7,481 nucleotides of DNA from Planctomycetaceae bacterium (GCA_031256755.1 JAIRPZ010000261.1:1-7481), one strand, 5' to 3'; numbered from the stretch's first letter, positions 1-7,481 are shown. Translations and numbers: made by a program. Notes: generated by a model not told the origin, from the sequence alone.

Positions 1-51
1 ATCATAAACAGCAACCGCATCCGCTTCCTTACCGGGTCGAATCGCTGGCAT
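1..51 (-). CDS. Partial N-terminus of probable GNAT-family N-acetyltransferase
   Basis: Only the first 17 codons are inside the window; the gene continues leftward past base 1. The peptide starts MPAIRPGKEADAVAVYD, which matches the usual opening of GNAT acetyltransferases (a beta strand with I-R-P, then an E-A-D turn entering helix 1). GNAT enzymes transfer an acetyl group from acetyl-CoA to an amine; the substrate cannot be told from this piece. The start at 51 is the only ATG downstream of an in-frame stop at 90-92. An AAGGA lies about 13 bases upstream, too far to be a convincing ribosome site. The coding frame is otherwise too short to prove, so this call rests on the N-terminal motif alone. 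It is divergent from the gene at 371. Confidence 0.5.
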   Translation of the reverse strand, partial: MPAIRPGKEADAVAVYD

Positions 52-87
52 TTTGCACTGAATATCCTTGCCGGACAGGCAGGTCTG

Positions 88-122
88 TTTTAATTGATCA
101 TTGACAATGGAGAATTGATCAT
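88..122 (-). repeat. Heptamer array, inverted copy A
   Basis: Read on the plus strand this is five successive 7-mers: TTTTAAT, TGATCAT, TGACAAT, GGAGAAT, TGATCAT. On the minus strand the same units read ATGATCA, ATTCTCC, ATTGTCA, ATGATCA and ATTAAAA, so they follow the ATTNTCA pattern of the array at 171-205. The two arrays are inverted relative to each other around a 48-base centre. Bases 100-118 match the reverse complement of 182-200 at 17 of 19 positions, so a long imperfect foldback is possible. Confidence 0.6.
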
Positions 123-170
123 TTCGGAAAGAAAAAGACCGCGCCGTGTACGGTTGAAGTCCTTCTTTTA

Positions 171-205
171 ATTGTCAATTTTCAATTATCCATTATCAAT
201 TATTT
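171..205 (+). repeat. Heptamer array, inverted copy B
   Basis: Five tandem 7-mers are seen: ATTGTCA, ATTTTCA, ATTATCC, ATTATCA, ATTATTT. It is the inverted partner of 88-122. The pair could be the ends of a small foldback/MITE-like element, or a low-complexity intergenic repeat spread by slippage; no transposase or target-site duplication was recognised. Confidence 0.6.
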
Positions 206-236
206 CCTGTCCGCCCGTCCGGCAGCACCGAATCCC

Positions 237-264
237 TTGACTTTTTTCCCGAAACCGGAATAAT
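237..264 (+). promoter_or_regulatory. Candidate sigma-70 promoter for the 371-1999 gene pair
   Basis: TTGACT (237-242) is followed after 16 bases by AATAAT (259-264), a near-consensus -35/-10 pair. Transcription would begin near 271, giving a leader of about 100 bases before the gene at 371. It is the best match I saw in the gap, but AT-rich neighbouring sequence makes chance matches likely. Confidence 0.35.
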
Positions 265-370
265 CTGCGCCGTACCGGCATCTCTCCTTCGTCATTGCTC
301 ATGACGATGCAGATGTCCGCAATCTCCGTTATCATCCTGTACCGCTTGACACTGTTTTTCCCCAATCCTT

Positions 371-1069
371 ATGACCCGGCTGATTTGCTCCGCATCGGTT
401 TTTCTCTTTGTCCAAGTTCTTGCGGCGCAGGAAAAAGTACCGGCGGACGCTCCGGCAGCACTGACCCTTTACGCCAAAGAGCCGGATAAGGTCAAACACC
501 TGAAAGACAGGGATACTGACGCAAAAATCCCGCACTACATCCTGCTCGGCGAACATACGGATATGACCGGTCATTCCTTTTGGCGGTGTACCATAACCGA
601 TGACCGTTCGCTGACCGCTGCCGAAAAACGCCTTAACGGGCATTGCTTCGGACTGTATCCGCGCGGCGGTCTCGCTTCGCCTTACCACGCCGTCAGTATC
701 GTTGACGGTATTCTCGGTACAGATGATCATCACTCCGTTTCTGCGTCGATCACCTGCCCGATTGATGAGCAGACCGCCCGCAGGATTTTTGCCGAAACCG
801 AAAAAACCGGACGCAGCCCGCAATTATGGTATCATTTAACCAACGGAACTTTTTCAGATCATAAAATATCCGGCCGAACCGCACAAAACTGCACTGGTCT
901 TTGTGCGGAAATCAGCCGAATCGCCGATGCCCCCGCATTAGACGGCACAGGCGTTGCCGGCGCGGTCTTGCAGGAAAACGATATGAAAACGTATATCCGC
1001 CCGTTTCCGTTTGCCAACCCGTTTCACCATTCACGGCAAATCCGGCAGCAGAAACAACGTCCGCAATAA
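371..1069 (+). CDS. Putative secreted protein, permuted NlpC/P60-like (His...Asn-Cys)
   Basis: A 232-residue protein of no named family that I can assign with certainty. Residues 1-19 look like a signal peptide: Arg3, then a hydrophobic stretch (L4-L17) ending in A-A, with cleavage plausible after A18 or A19, so export is likely. The mature part has a GHSFWRC segment (His68), a HCFGLYP segment (residues 91-97), an acidic-His stretch (D118, D119, H120, H121), and near the end YHLTN (154-158) followed by QNCTGLC (Cys174, Cys178). This order, an early GH-aromatic, a middle FG-x-YP and a late N-C-T, resembles circularly permuted papain-like/NlpC-P60 proteins, in which His precedes the catalytic Cys; the function is inference. 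The start is the first ATG after an in-frame stop at 347-349; no Shine-Dalgarno is seen. The half-uvrA gene follows 12 bases later in the same frame, suggesting one transcript. Confidence 0.6.
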   Translation: MTRLICSASVFLFVQVLAAQEKVPADAPAALTLYAKEPDKVKHLKDRDTDAKIPHYILLGEHTDMTGHSFWRCTITDDRSLTAAEKRLNGHCFGLYPRGGLASPYHAVSIVDGILGTDDHHSVSASITCPIDEQTARRIFAETEKTGRSPQLWYHLTNGTFSDHKISGRTAQNCTGLCAEISRIADAPALDGTGVAGAVLQENDMKTYIRPFPFANPFHHSRQIRQQKQRPQ

Positions 1070-1081
1070 CGCACCGCTTTT

Positions 1082-1999
1082 ATGAACGGCGAAGAAAACG
1101 TCACGATTACCGGATGCACCGGCTGCAATCTGCGGAACCTGACCGCAGCATTTCCGCTCGGCAAGTTGTGCGTGATCACCGGGAAAAACGGAGCCGGAAA
1201 ATCCGTTTTTTTGCAGCAGACGCTTTACCCGGCGTTGTGCAGACACTTCGGAAAAAAATGCGGAACCGAAGGGCTGCCGTTTGAAACATTGACCGTCAAC
1301 GGCGGAATCAGCGATGTGGTGCTGATCGATCAAACGCCGATGGGACGTTCTTCATCCTCGAATCCGGCAACGTACCTGAAAATTTTTGACGACATCCGCA
1401 CGTTGTTCGCCTCCTTGCCGGATGCAAAAATCAGGAACATGACTGCCCGGCATTTTAGTTTTAATCTTGCCGGCGGACGCTGCGAACATTGCAAAGGAGA
1501 CGGCAGCATGGTGATTGATATGCAGTTTCTGCCGGATCAGATTGTGCCGTGTCCCGAATGTCATGGAAAGCGTTATCGTACCGAAGTGCTGAACATTCTG
1601 TATCGGGGGAAAAACATTGCCGAAGTTCTTGACATGACGGTGCGGGAAGCGTTTCTCTTTTTCCGCGGACAAAATAAATTGCAGCAGAAACTCCGGCAGA
1701 TGTTCGATGCCGGTTTGGATTATTTACGGCTCGGTCAGAATTCGGCAACGCTTTCCGGCGGCGAATCGCAGCGGCTGAAACTGGTCTCTTATTTACTGCA
1801 AATACGCAGCAGCCGGTCGCTGATACTGATGGATGAACCGGCAGCGGGACTGCATTTCGCCGATGCGGAGCAATTGTTAACGTGTTTTCGGGAGTTAATT
1901 GCCGCCGGACATTCTCTCATTGCTGCCGAACACAATCAGAAGATCATTGCCGCCGCTGACTATCGGCTGGAATTGCCGTCAGCAGACGGTTCCCAATGA
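1082..1999 (+). CDS. Stand-alone UvrA C-terminal half (second ATPase domain)
   Basis: A 305-residue protein matching only the second nucleotide-binding half of UvrA, the DNA-damage sensor of the UvrABC excinuclease (full-length proteins are about 940 residues). Seen in order: ITGCTGCNLRNL (9-20), where the second half of UvrA normally begins; Walker A GKNGAGKS (34-41, Lys40); DQTPMGRSSSSNPATY (83-98); a zinc site from Cys134/Cys137 and Cys157/Cys160; GKNIAEVLDMTV (176-187); ABC signature LSGGE (224-228); Walker B DEP with Asp251/Glu252; and switch His284. All residues needed for ATP and zinc binding appear intact. The first ATPase half and the UvrB-binding domain are missing, and no trace of them lies upstream. 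The glycine-rich UvrA tail is also absent. It may be a half-size paralogue acting as a dimer, one part of a split UvrA, or a decaying fragment. The intact motifs argue against simple decay. It overlaps the 3' end of scpA by 21 bases. Confidence 0.85.
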   Translation: MNGEENVTITGCTGCNLRNLTAAFPLGKLCVITGKNGAGKSVFLQQTLYPALCRHFGKKCGTEGLPFETLTVNGGISDVVLIDQTPMGRSSSSNPATYLKIFDDIRTLFASLPDAKIRNMTARHFSFNLAGGRCEHCKGDGSMVIDMQFLPDQIVPCPECHGKRYRTEVLNILYRGKNIAEVLDMTVREAFLFFRGQNKLQQKLRQMFDAGLDYLRLGQNSATLSGGESQRLKLVSYLLQIRSSRSLILMDEPAAGLHFADAEQLLTCFRELIAAGHSLIAAEHNQKIIAAADYRLELPSADGSQ

Positions 2000-2731
2000 C
2001 GCAAAGTCAAGCGGTTTGCTTCCCTGCCGAACCGCAAGTTCGATTTCGCCGAAGTTGAAGTCCTGATAGATATGAGCAAACTCATGCCGGACTAACTCCA
2101 AAGACGCAAGAAAAATGCCGACCAGCGTTGACCGGTGCTGCCCCGGCAGAAACAATTGACGGAACGCCACGCGGTTTTCATGCCGCAGCCGCTGATGAAT
2201 ACGCTTCATATGAACCGTAATCGGCGTATCGTCATAAATCACCGTATGTTTCGTTTGCGGGGACTGTTCCCGCAAAATGCGGTCAAATGCGCTGACCAAA
2301 TCCCAAATTTCCAGTTCCTGAATCGGTTCTTCTGCCAAATCCCGCTGCCGGTGTGCGGTGTCGTCGGAAAGACGCGGAAAATGAAGTTGCCACTGTTCGC
2401 CTTTGGCTTGCAGTGTCCGTGCGGCATCACAGTATTGCTTATATTCCAGAAGTTGCCTGACTAATTCCTGTTTCGGGGTTTCTGTTTCTTCTTCGATGGG
2501 TTTTTCATTCGGCAGTGCCGCATAGGATTTCATTTCAATCAGCGTACTTGCCAGTGTCAGGAAATTGCCGGCGGCATCGGTGTCAATGGCTGTCAATGCG
2601 GAAAGGTGGCGGCTGTATTGTTCCAGAATTTGTGCAAGCGGGATTTCCAAAATATCGATCTCGTTTTTTTTCACGAGATAGAACAGCAAGTCCATTGGAC
2701 CTTGGTAGAAGGGCAGTCTTGCTGAAAACAT
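1979..2731 (-). CDS. scpA: Segregation and condensation protein A (kleisin)
   Basis: ScpA bridges the heads of the SMC dimer and binds ScpB, forming the condensin that organises and separates replicated chromosomes. The 250-residue length is normal for the family. The N-terminus has the hallmark F-Y-Q-G-P-M-D-L-L (8-16) and KKNEIDILEIPLAQI (21-35), the helical part that contacts the SMC neck. The C-terminus (about 203-232) carries LASLELVRHE and FGEIEL, typical of the winged helix that binds the SMC head. The frame stays open far upstream, antisense to clpC, but the start at 2731 gives the usual family N-terminus. An ATG at 2788 sits inside the -10 box of the promoter, which rules it out if that promoter is used. 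No Shine-Dalgarno is seen. scpB, often next to scpA, is not downstream: the neighbour there is the convergent half-uvrA. Confidence 0.93.
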   Translation of the reverse strand: MFSARLPFYQGPMDLLFYLVKKNEIDILEIPLAQILEQYSRHLSALTAIDTDAAGNFLTLASTLIEMKSYAALPNEKPIEEETETPKQELVRQLLEYKQYCDAARTLQAKGEQWQLHFPRLSDDTAHRQRDLAEEPIQELEIWDLVSAFDRILREQSPQTKHTVIYDDTPITVHMKRIHQRLRHENRVAFRQLFLPGQHRSTLVGIFLASLELVRHEFAHIYQDFNFGEIELAVRQGSKPLDFASLGTVC

Positions 2732-2783
2732 AAAAGCGGGATCGGCTGGGCGGCTGGGCGGACAATCTGGAGCGTACACCGGA

Positions 2784-2812
2784 ATCATAAGAATTGCCGC
2801 CGTTTGACGCAA
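2784..2812 (-). promoter_or_regulatory. scpA promoter
   Basis: On the minus strand TTGCGT (2812-2807) and TATGAT (2789-2784) are separated by exactly 17 bases, a good sigma-70-type match. Transcription would start near 2777, leaving about 45 bases of leader before the ATG at 2731. That leader contains two copies of an 8-bp unit (CGGCTGGG on the plus strand, 2743-2758). Confidence 0.55.
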
Positions 2813-2861
2813 GAGCGGACGGGGCGGGCGGCAGTCCGTTGCCGGCGGCGGGTTTTCTGCC

Positions 2862-2889
2862 TTGCACGGATTCCGATTTCCGGTATAAT
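2862..2889 (+). promoter_or_regulatory. clpC promoter
   Basis: TTGCAC (2862-2867), a 16-base spacer and a perfect TATAAT (2884-2889). Transcription would start near 2896, about 55 bases before the ATG at 2951, which excludes the upstream in-frame ATG at 2804. No CIRCE or CtsR-type operator was recognised around it. The -35 box lies about 50 bases from that of the divergent scpA promoter. Confidence 0.6.
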
Positions 2890-2950
2890 TGAGGAAGTAA
2901 CGGTCGCAGAGCGGCAGGCATTTCGTCCGCCGGTTAACCTTATAAAAATA

Positions 2951-5551
<2,601 letters not shown>

Positions 5552-5553
5552 CA

Positions 5554-5578
5554 GGTCTTGTCTTAAACCTATTGTATT
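5554..5578 (+). repeat. Imperfect 25-bp direct repeat, copy 1
   Basis: Begins three bases after the clpC stop codon. It shares GGTCT-x-GTCTTAAACC and a downstream TTGT with copy 2 (5632-5656); 21 of 25 positions match. The copies start 78 bases apart. Origin and role are unknown. Confidence 0.55.
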
Positions 5579-5631
5579 AAGCAATGGCAGCCGAAGAACC
5601 AGTAATTATCGTCAATCCGATGGCGATTTTG

Positions 5632-5656
5632 GGTCTCGTCTTAAACCGGTTGTCTT
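5632..5656 (+). repeat. Imperfect 25-bp direct repeat, copy 2
   Basis: Second copy of the unit at 5554-5578, with four differences. Its centre contains the perfect 8-bp palindrome AACCGGTT, which copy 1 lacks. A run of seven T follows shortly after. Confidence 0.55.
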
Positions 5657-5731
5657 GCTATTTTTTTCTGGAATTTATTACTATATGATCAGATACAATT
5701 CCCGCTTGTCAAGGATGACTTACGAGTGACT

Positions 5732-5860
5732 TTAATTGTTCTTCAATGCCCGAAGTGCCGCAGCGGTAAAAAACAGTACAAAACATTGTACAGAAAGCAG
5801 TACAGAAAATAGAACGGCAGCAAAAGTGTTTTTCATCGTCATCAGTTTCATGGCAATCAT
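5732..5860 (-). CDS. Possible 42-residue single-pass membrane peptide
   Basis: Too short for family assignment. The frame opens with five Met or Lys residues among the first ten, which may offer several starts (Met1, 4, 7, 9), then has a hydrophobic stretch from about residue 13 to 36 and ends in a basic/polar tail (R37, K40, N41, N42). This is the profile of a small membrane protein with one transmembrane helix. Residues 17-32 follow a four-residue period (LFSV, LLSV, QCFV, LFFT) that mirrors the 12-bp DNA repeat beneath. It lies 59 bases downstream of the methyltransferase on the same strand, and a TATAAT (5890-5885) sits just upstream. The bases before its ATG, CCGCTTCTT, resemble those before scpA and the half-uvrA. 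Whether it is translated is unknown; a chance frame over a repeat is the main alternative. Confidence 0.3.
   Translation of the reverse strand: MIAMKLMTMKNTFAAVLFSVLLSVQCFVLFFTAAALRALKNN
5776..5811. repeat. 12-bp tandem repeat, three units
   Basis: Three adjacent 12-mers, GTACAAAACATT, GTACAGAAAGCA and GTACAGAAAATA, all begin GTACA. The period is a multiple of three, so the copy number could change without breaking the 42-codon frame on the opposite strand. Confidence 0.6.
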
Positions 5861-5884
5861 AAGAAGCGGGAAATCAGGAACAAC

Positions 5885-5890
5885 ATTATA
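5885..5890 (-). promoter_or_regulatory. Possible -10 box for the 42-residue peptide
   Basis: A perfect minus-strand TATAAT that would place the transcript start about 18 bases before the ATG at 5860. At 16-18 base spacing only poor -35 matches (such as TTTCCC) are seen, so this is weak. Confidence 0.22.
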
Positions 5891-5900
5891 CCGCTGTGCA

Positions 5901-5929
5901 AGTGAACGGGAAAGTCCCGTTACTTTTTC
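5901..5929 (+). terminator. Rho-independent terminator on the clpC strand
   Basis: AACGGGA (5905-5911) pairs perfectly with TCCCGTT (5915-5921) over a 3-base loop. AGT (5901-5903) and ACT (5922-5924) extend the stem past one bulged G. Plus-strand reading continues straight into a T run (5924-5928), so it should stop rightward transcripts from clpC before they run antisense into the methyltransferase. The methyltransferase stop codon (5920-5922) lies in the stem. On the minus strand no T-tract follows the stem, so leftward transcripts are probably not terminated here. Confidence 0.6.
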
Positions 5930-7455
5930 ACTTTATACGGAATTTGCCGGAACTCGATATTTTCCCGTTTCATCGTTTTCGGCAATAACTTGCTCCATTC
6001 GCCATAGACGATTAACTTTTTATAATCCGCTCCCGCTAAATCGTCCCGAAGCAGTTGCAGCGTTGTCCGGTTCAACACGTTGCCGCCGTTGACAGAACGG
6101 TCATGCAAAATACCGTTAAATAACAAACTATATGCATTGCCCTTGTGAATCCCCAGAACTGCCGACCGCAAACAGTTCGGACGGAACGGCTGATACGGCG
6201 TTTTCGTTTCACTGAACCAAATATGCGCCGCCAGACAACCGAAGGTGATGCTCTCTTGTATTCTGCCGAATTCATCAAACATCATGGCTCCGAGTTCGTA
6301 AAACCGGAAACCGCCGCCGCCCTGCCAATTCACGCTCTTTGATATGCCGCCCTGTTCGCCGTCAATCACTTTTCTCAATCTTACGGCACAGTGTGTTTTT
6401 GCCTGCTCGCCCAATTCGACACCGATGAAACGCCGCCCCATCTTCAACGCCACCGCCGCCGTTGTCCCGCTGCCGAGAAAACTGTCCAATACCAAGTCGC
6501 CGTTTTCGCTGCCTAATGTTAATATCCTTTCAATCAGACGTTCCGGCTTCGGTGTGGTGAAAGGAGTATCATCAAACAATTTTTTTATTTCTGTTTTACC
6601 TTCTTGATTATCACCTGCTTCATCACGCAGCCATATTGTCAATGGAACAAAACCTTCTTGAACGTCTGTTATGAACCTCTTATATCTTGGTATATTATTG
6701 CCTGTTTTTCCAAAATAAATTCTTTTATCTGCAATCAATGCTTCAAAATTGTCTTTACTAAAACGCCAACTTGTCCCGGGCGGCGGATAAACTTTTCTTC
6801 CGGTTGGTGTTGTAATCGGATACATTGTTTTTTCGCTTGGAGTTTTTGCGTGGCAAGGACCTGATGCCCAAACACCGCGAGGGTCATTATCGGGATTAGA
6901 ATAATTACCTAAACTATTTTCGGTTCGTGCCAATAAATTCGGTCGCCAACTTATTTTATCTTTTGCATAACAAAGGATATGGTCATGATTATCACTGAAC
7001 CAAGTCGCATCATTTGACCGAGTATGTTTTTTTTGCCATACAACATTGGCAACAAAATTCCTTCTTCCAAAAATTTCATCGCATAATACTTTTAGATAAT
7101 GTCCTTCATCATCGTCAATGCTTATCCACATACTTCCGTTTTCAGCAAGCAGTTCACGCAGGAGAACCAAACGCGGATACATCATTTTGAGCCACGTTGC
7201 ATGTTCGAGGTTATCGTCATAATGTTCAAAGGCGGAGCCGGTGTTATACGGCGGGTCAATGTAGATACACTTGACCTGACCGGCATAAAACGGCAGCAGC
7301 GCACGCAGTGCTTCGAGATTGTCCCCGTGAATAAGAATATTGTCTGTGCTGCCGCCGCCGTAAGACAATTCCGGCACTTCGGTCAATGCCCGGAACGGCA
7401 CACCGGACGCGGCTTGAATGTCTTCGGAACGGGTAAGCCAGTTTAACGAGGGCAT
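5920..7455 (-). CDS. Site-specific DNA methyltransferase, beta class (type III Mod-like)
   Basis: A 511-residue enzyme predicted to methylate DNA from S-adenosylmethionine, most likely at adenine N6. Motif order identifies the beta class: catalytic DPPY (67-70, followed by NTG) comes first, a variable target-recognition region spans about 140-310, and the SAM-binding LDSFLGSGTT (323-332) with FIGVELG (343-349) comes last. HGDNLEALRALLP (43-55) precedes the catalytic motif. The C-terminal part carries WQGGGGFRFYELG (377-389) and ends in QIPYKVKK, as in full-length type III modification subunits, so the gene looks complete. The start at 7455 gives the usual M-P-x-L-N-W opening. No res helicase-nuclease gene lies downstream; only 26 bases upstream are visible. 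The recognition region is clearly more AT-rich than both ends, which suggests recombination or domain exchange. An A8 tract on the coding strand (7034-7027) could allow slippage. Confidence 0.93.
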   Translation of the reverse strand: MPSLNWLTRSEDIQAASGVPFRALTEVPELSYGGGSTDNILIHGDNLEALRALLPFYAGQVKCIYIDPPYNTGSAFEHYDDNLEHATWLKMMYPRLVLLRELLAENGSMWISIDDDEGHYLKVLCDEIFGRRNFVANVVWQKKHTRSNDATWFSDNHDHILCYAKDKISWRPNLLARTENSLGNYSNPDNDPRGVWASGPCHAKTPSEKTMYPITTPTGRKVYPPPGTSWRFSKDNFEALIADKRIYFGKTGNNIPRYKRFITDVQEGFVPLTIWLRDEAGDNQEGKTEIKKLFDDTPFTTPKPERLIERILTLGSENGDLVLDSFLGSGTTAAVALKMGRRFIGVELGEQAKTHCAVRLRKVIDGEQGGISKSVNWQGGGGFRFYELGAMMFDEFGRIQESITFGCLAAHIWFSETKTPYQPFRPNCLRSAVLGIHKGNAYSLLFNGILHDRSVNGGNVLNRTTLQLLRDDLAGADYKKLIVYGEWSKLLPKTMKRENIEFRQIPYKVKK

Positions 7456-7481
7456 TGACGTTTTTTGACAGAAATTTCAGA

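Larger units (their letters stand above)
52..370. other. Intergenic region between divergent genes
   Basis: No gene was recognised in these 319 bases. They hold two inverted arrays of 7-bp units (88-122 and 171-205) and a candidate rightward promoter (237-264). A short open frame starting at 295 overlaps the next gene in another frame and looks like noise. Confidence 0.6.
5552..5919. other. Intergenic region between convergent clpC and methyltransferase
   Basis: No gene of known family was recognised. The region contains an imperfect direct repeat (5554-5578, 5632-5656), a weak hairpin (5608-5613 with 5622-5627) followed by four T, a T7 run at 5662-5668 without a proper stem before it, a 12-bp tandem repeat, a possible 42-residue minus-strand peptide, and the start of a strong hairpin at 5901. 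A 34-codon plus-strand frame (5584-5688, hydrophobic C-terminal half) covers the second repeat copy and is not convincing. Confidence 0.6.

Noticed and set aside
346..375. Perfect -35 box TTGACA near the start of the secreted protein gene.
   Set aside because: The only -10 at usable spacing (TATGAC at 370-375) overlaps the start codon at 371, so it could not drive this reading frame.
295..489. A 64-codon plus-strand frame before and over the secreted protein gene.
   Set aside because: It is in a different frame from the better supported signal-peptide gene and has no motif.
2804..2950. Upstream in-frame extension of clpC to an ATG at 2804.
   Set aside because: The extra 49 residues are unlike ClpC, and the start lies upstream of the TTGCAC/TATAAT promoter.
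5554..5656. CRISPR-like arrangement of two 25-bp repeats with a 53-base gap.
   Set aside because: Only two copies, four mismatches, and no cas gene or further unit in the window.
5584..5688. A 34-codon plus-strand frame with a hydrophobic second half.
   Set aside because: It is covered by the direct-repeat copy and a T run, has no start signal, and is too short to separate from chance.
5736..6092. A 118-codon plus-strand frame across the end of the methyltransferase.
   Set aside because: It overlaps the conserved C-terminus of the methyltransferase antisense, crosses the terminator hairpin and resembles nothing known.
7442..7481. Possible end of an upstream minus-strand gene overlapping the methyltransferase start (open frame ending at a TAA at 7444-7442).
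   Set aside because: Only about a dozen codons are visible, with no recognisable family motif.

Overview
The window is an ordinary-looking bacterial chromosomal stretch of roughly 50% GC. The combination of ClpC, ScpA and a lack of recognisable Shine-Dalgarno sequences before every gene fits the Planctomycetes-Verrucomicrobia-Chlamydiae group (perhaps a Lentisphaerota/Victivallales-like organism). That assignment is a weak inference from gene content and style, not from a marker gene.

Left part (1-2000): a leftward gene running off the left edge starts at 51 and has a GNAT acetyltransferase-like N-terminus. A 319-base gap follows, holding two inverted arrays of 7-bp repeats (88-122 and 171-205) and a candidate promoter. 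Then come two rightward genes only 12 bases apart. The first (371-1069) is a putative secreted protein with a His...Asn-Cys layout reminiscent of permuted papain-like/NlpC-P60 enzymes. The second (1082-1999) encodes only the C-terminal ATPase half of UvrA.

Middle (1979-5551): scpA (kleisin of the SMC-ScpAB condensin, leftward) converges on the half-uvrA with a 21-base overlap. It diverges from clpC, which encodes the Hsp100 unfoldase partner of ClpP. Each has a good sigma-70-type promoter in the shared 219-base gap, and both promoters support the chosen start codons.

Right part (5552-7481): a 368-base gap without a recognised gene holds an imperfect 25-bp direct repeat, a 12-bp tandem repeat inside a possible 42-residue membrane peptide (minus strand), and a strong hairpin with a T-tract that would stop clpC-strand transcription. 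It is followed by a leftward, full-length beta-class DNA methyltransferase of the type III Mod kind. No restriction (Res) gene lies next to it inside the window, and its target-recognition region is much more AT-rich than its ends.

Functionally the genes look like a mixture: chromosome segregation (scpA), protein quality control (clpC), and an accessory part (half-UvrA with secreted neighbour, methyltransferase with small peptide). I see no clear evidence of a complete new defence or other system. The best leads are the stand-alone half-UvrA, the Mod gene with its downstream mini-ORF, and the heptamer inverted arrays.
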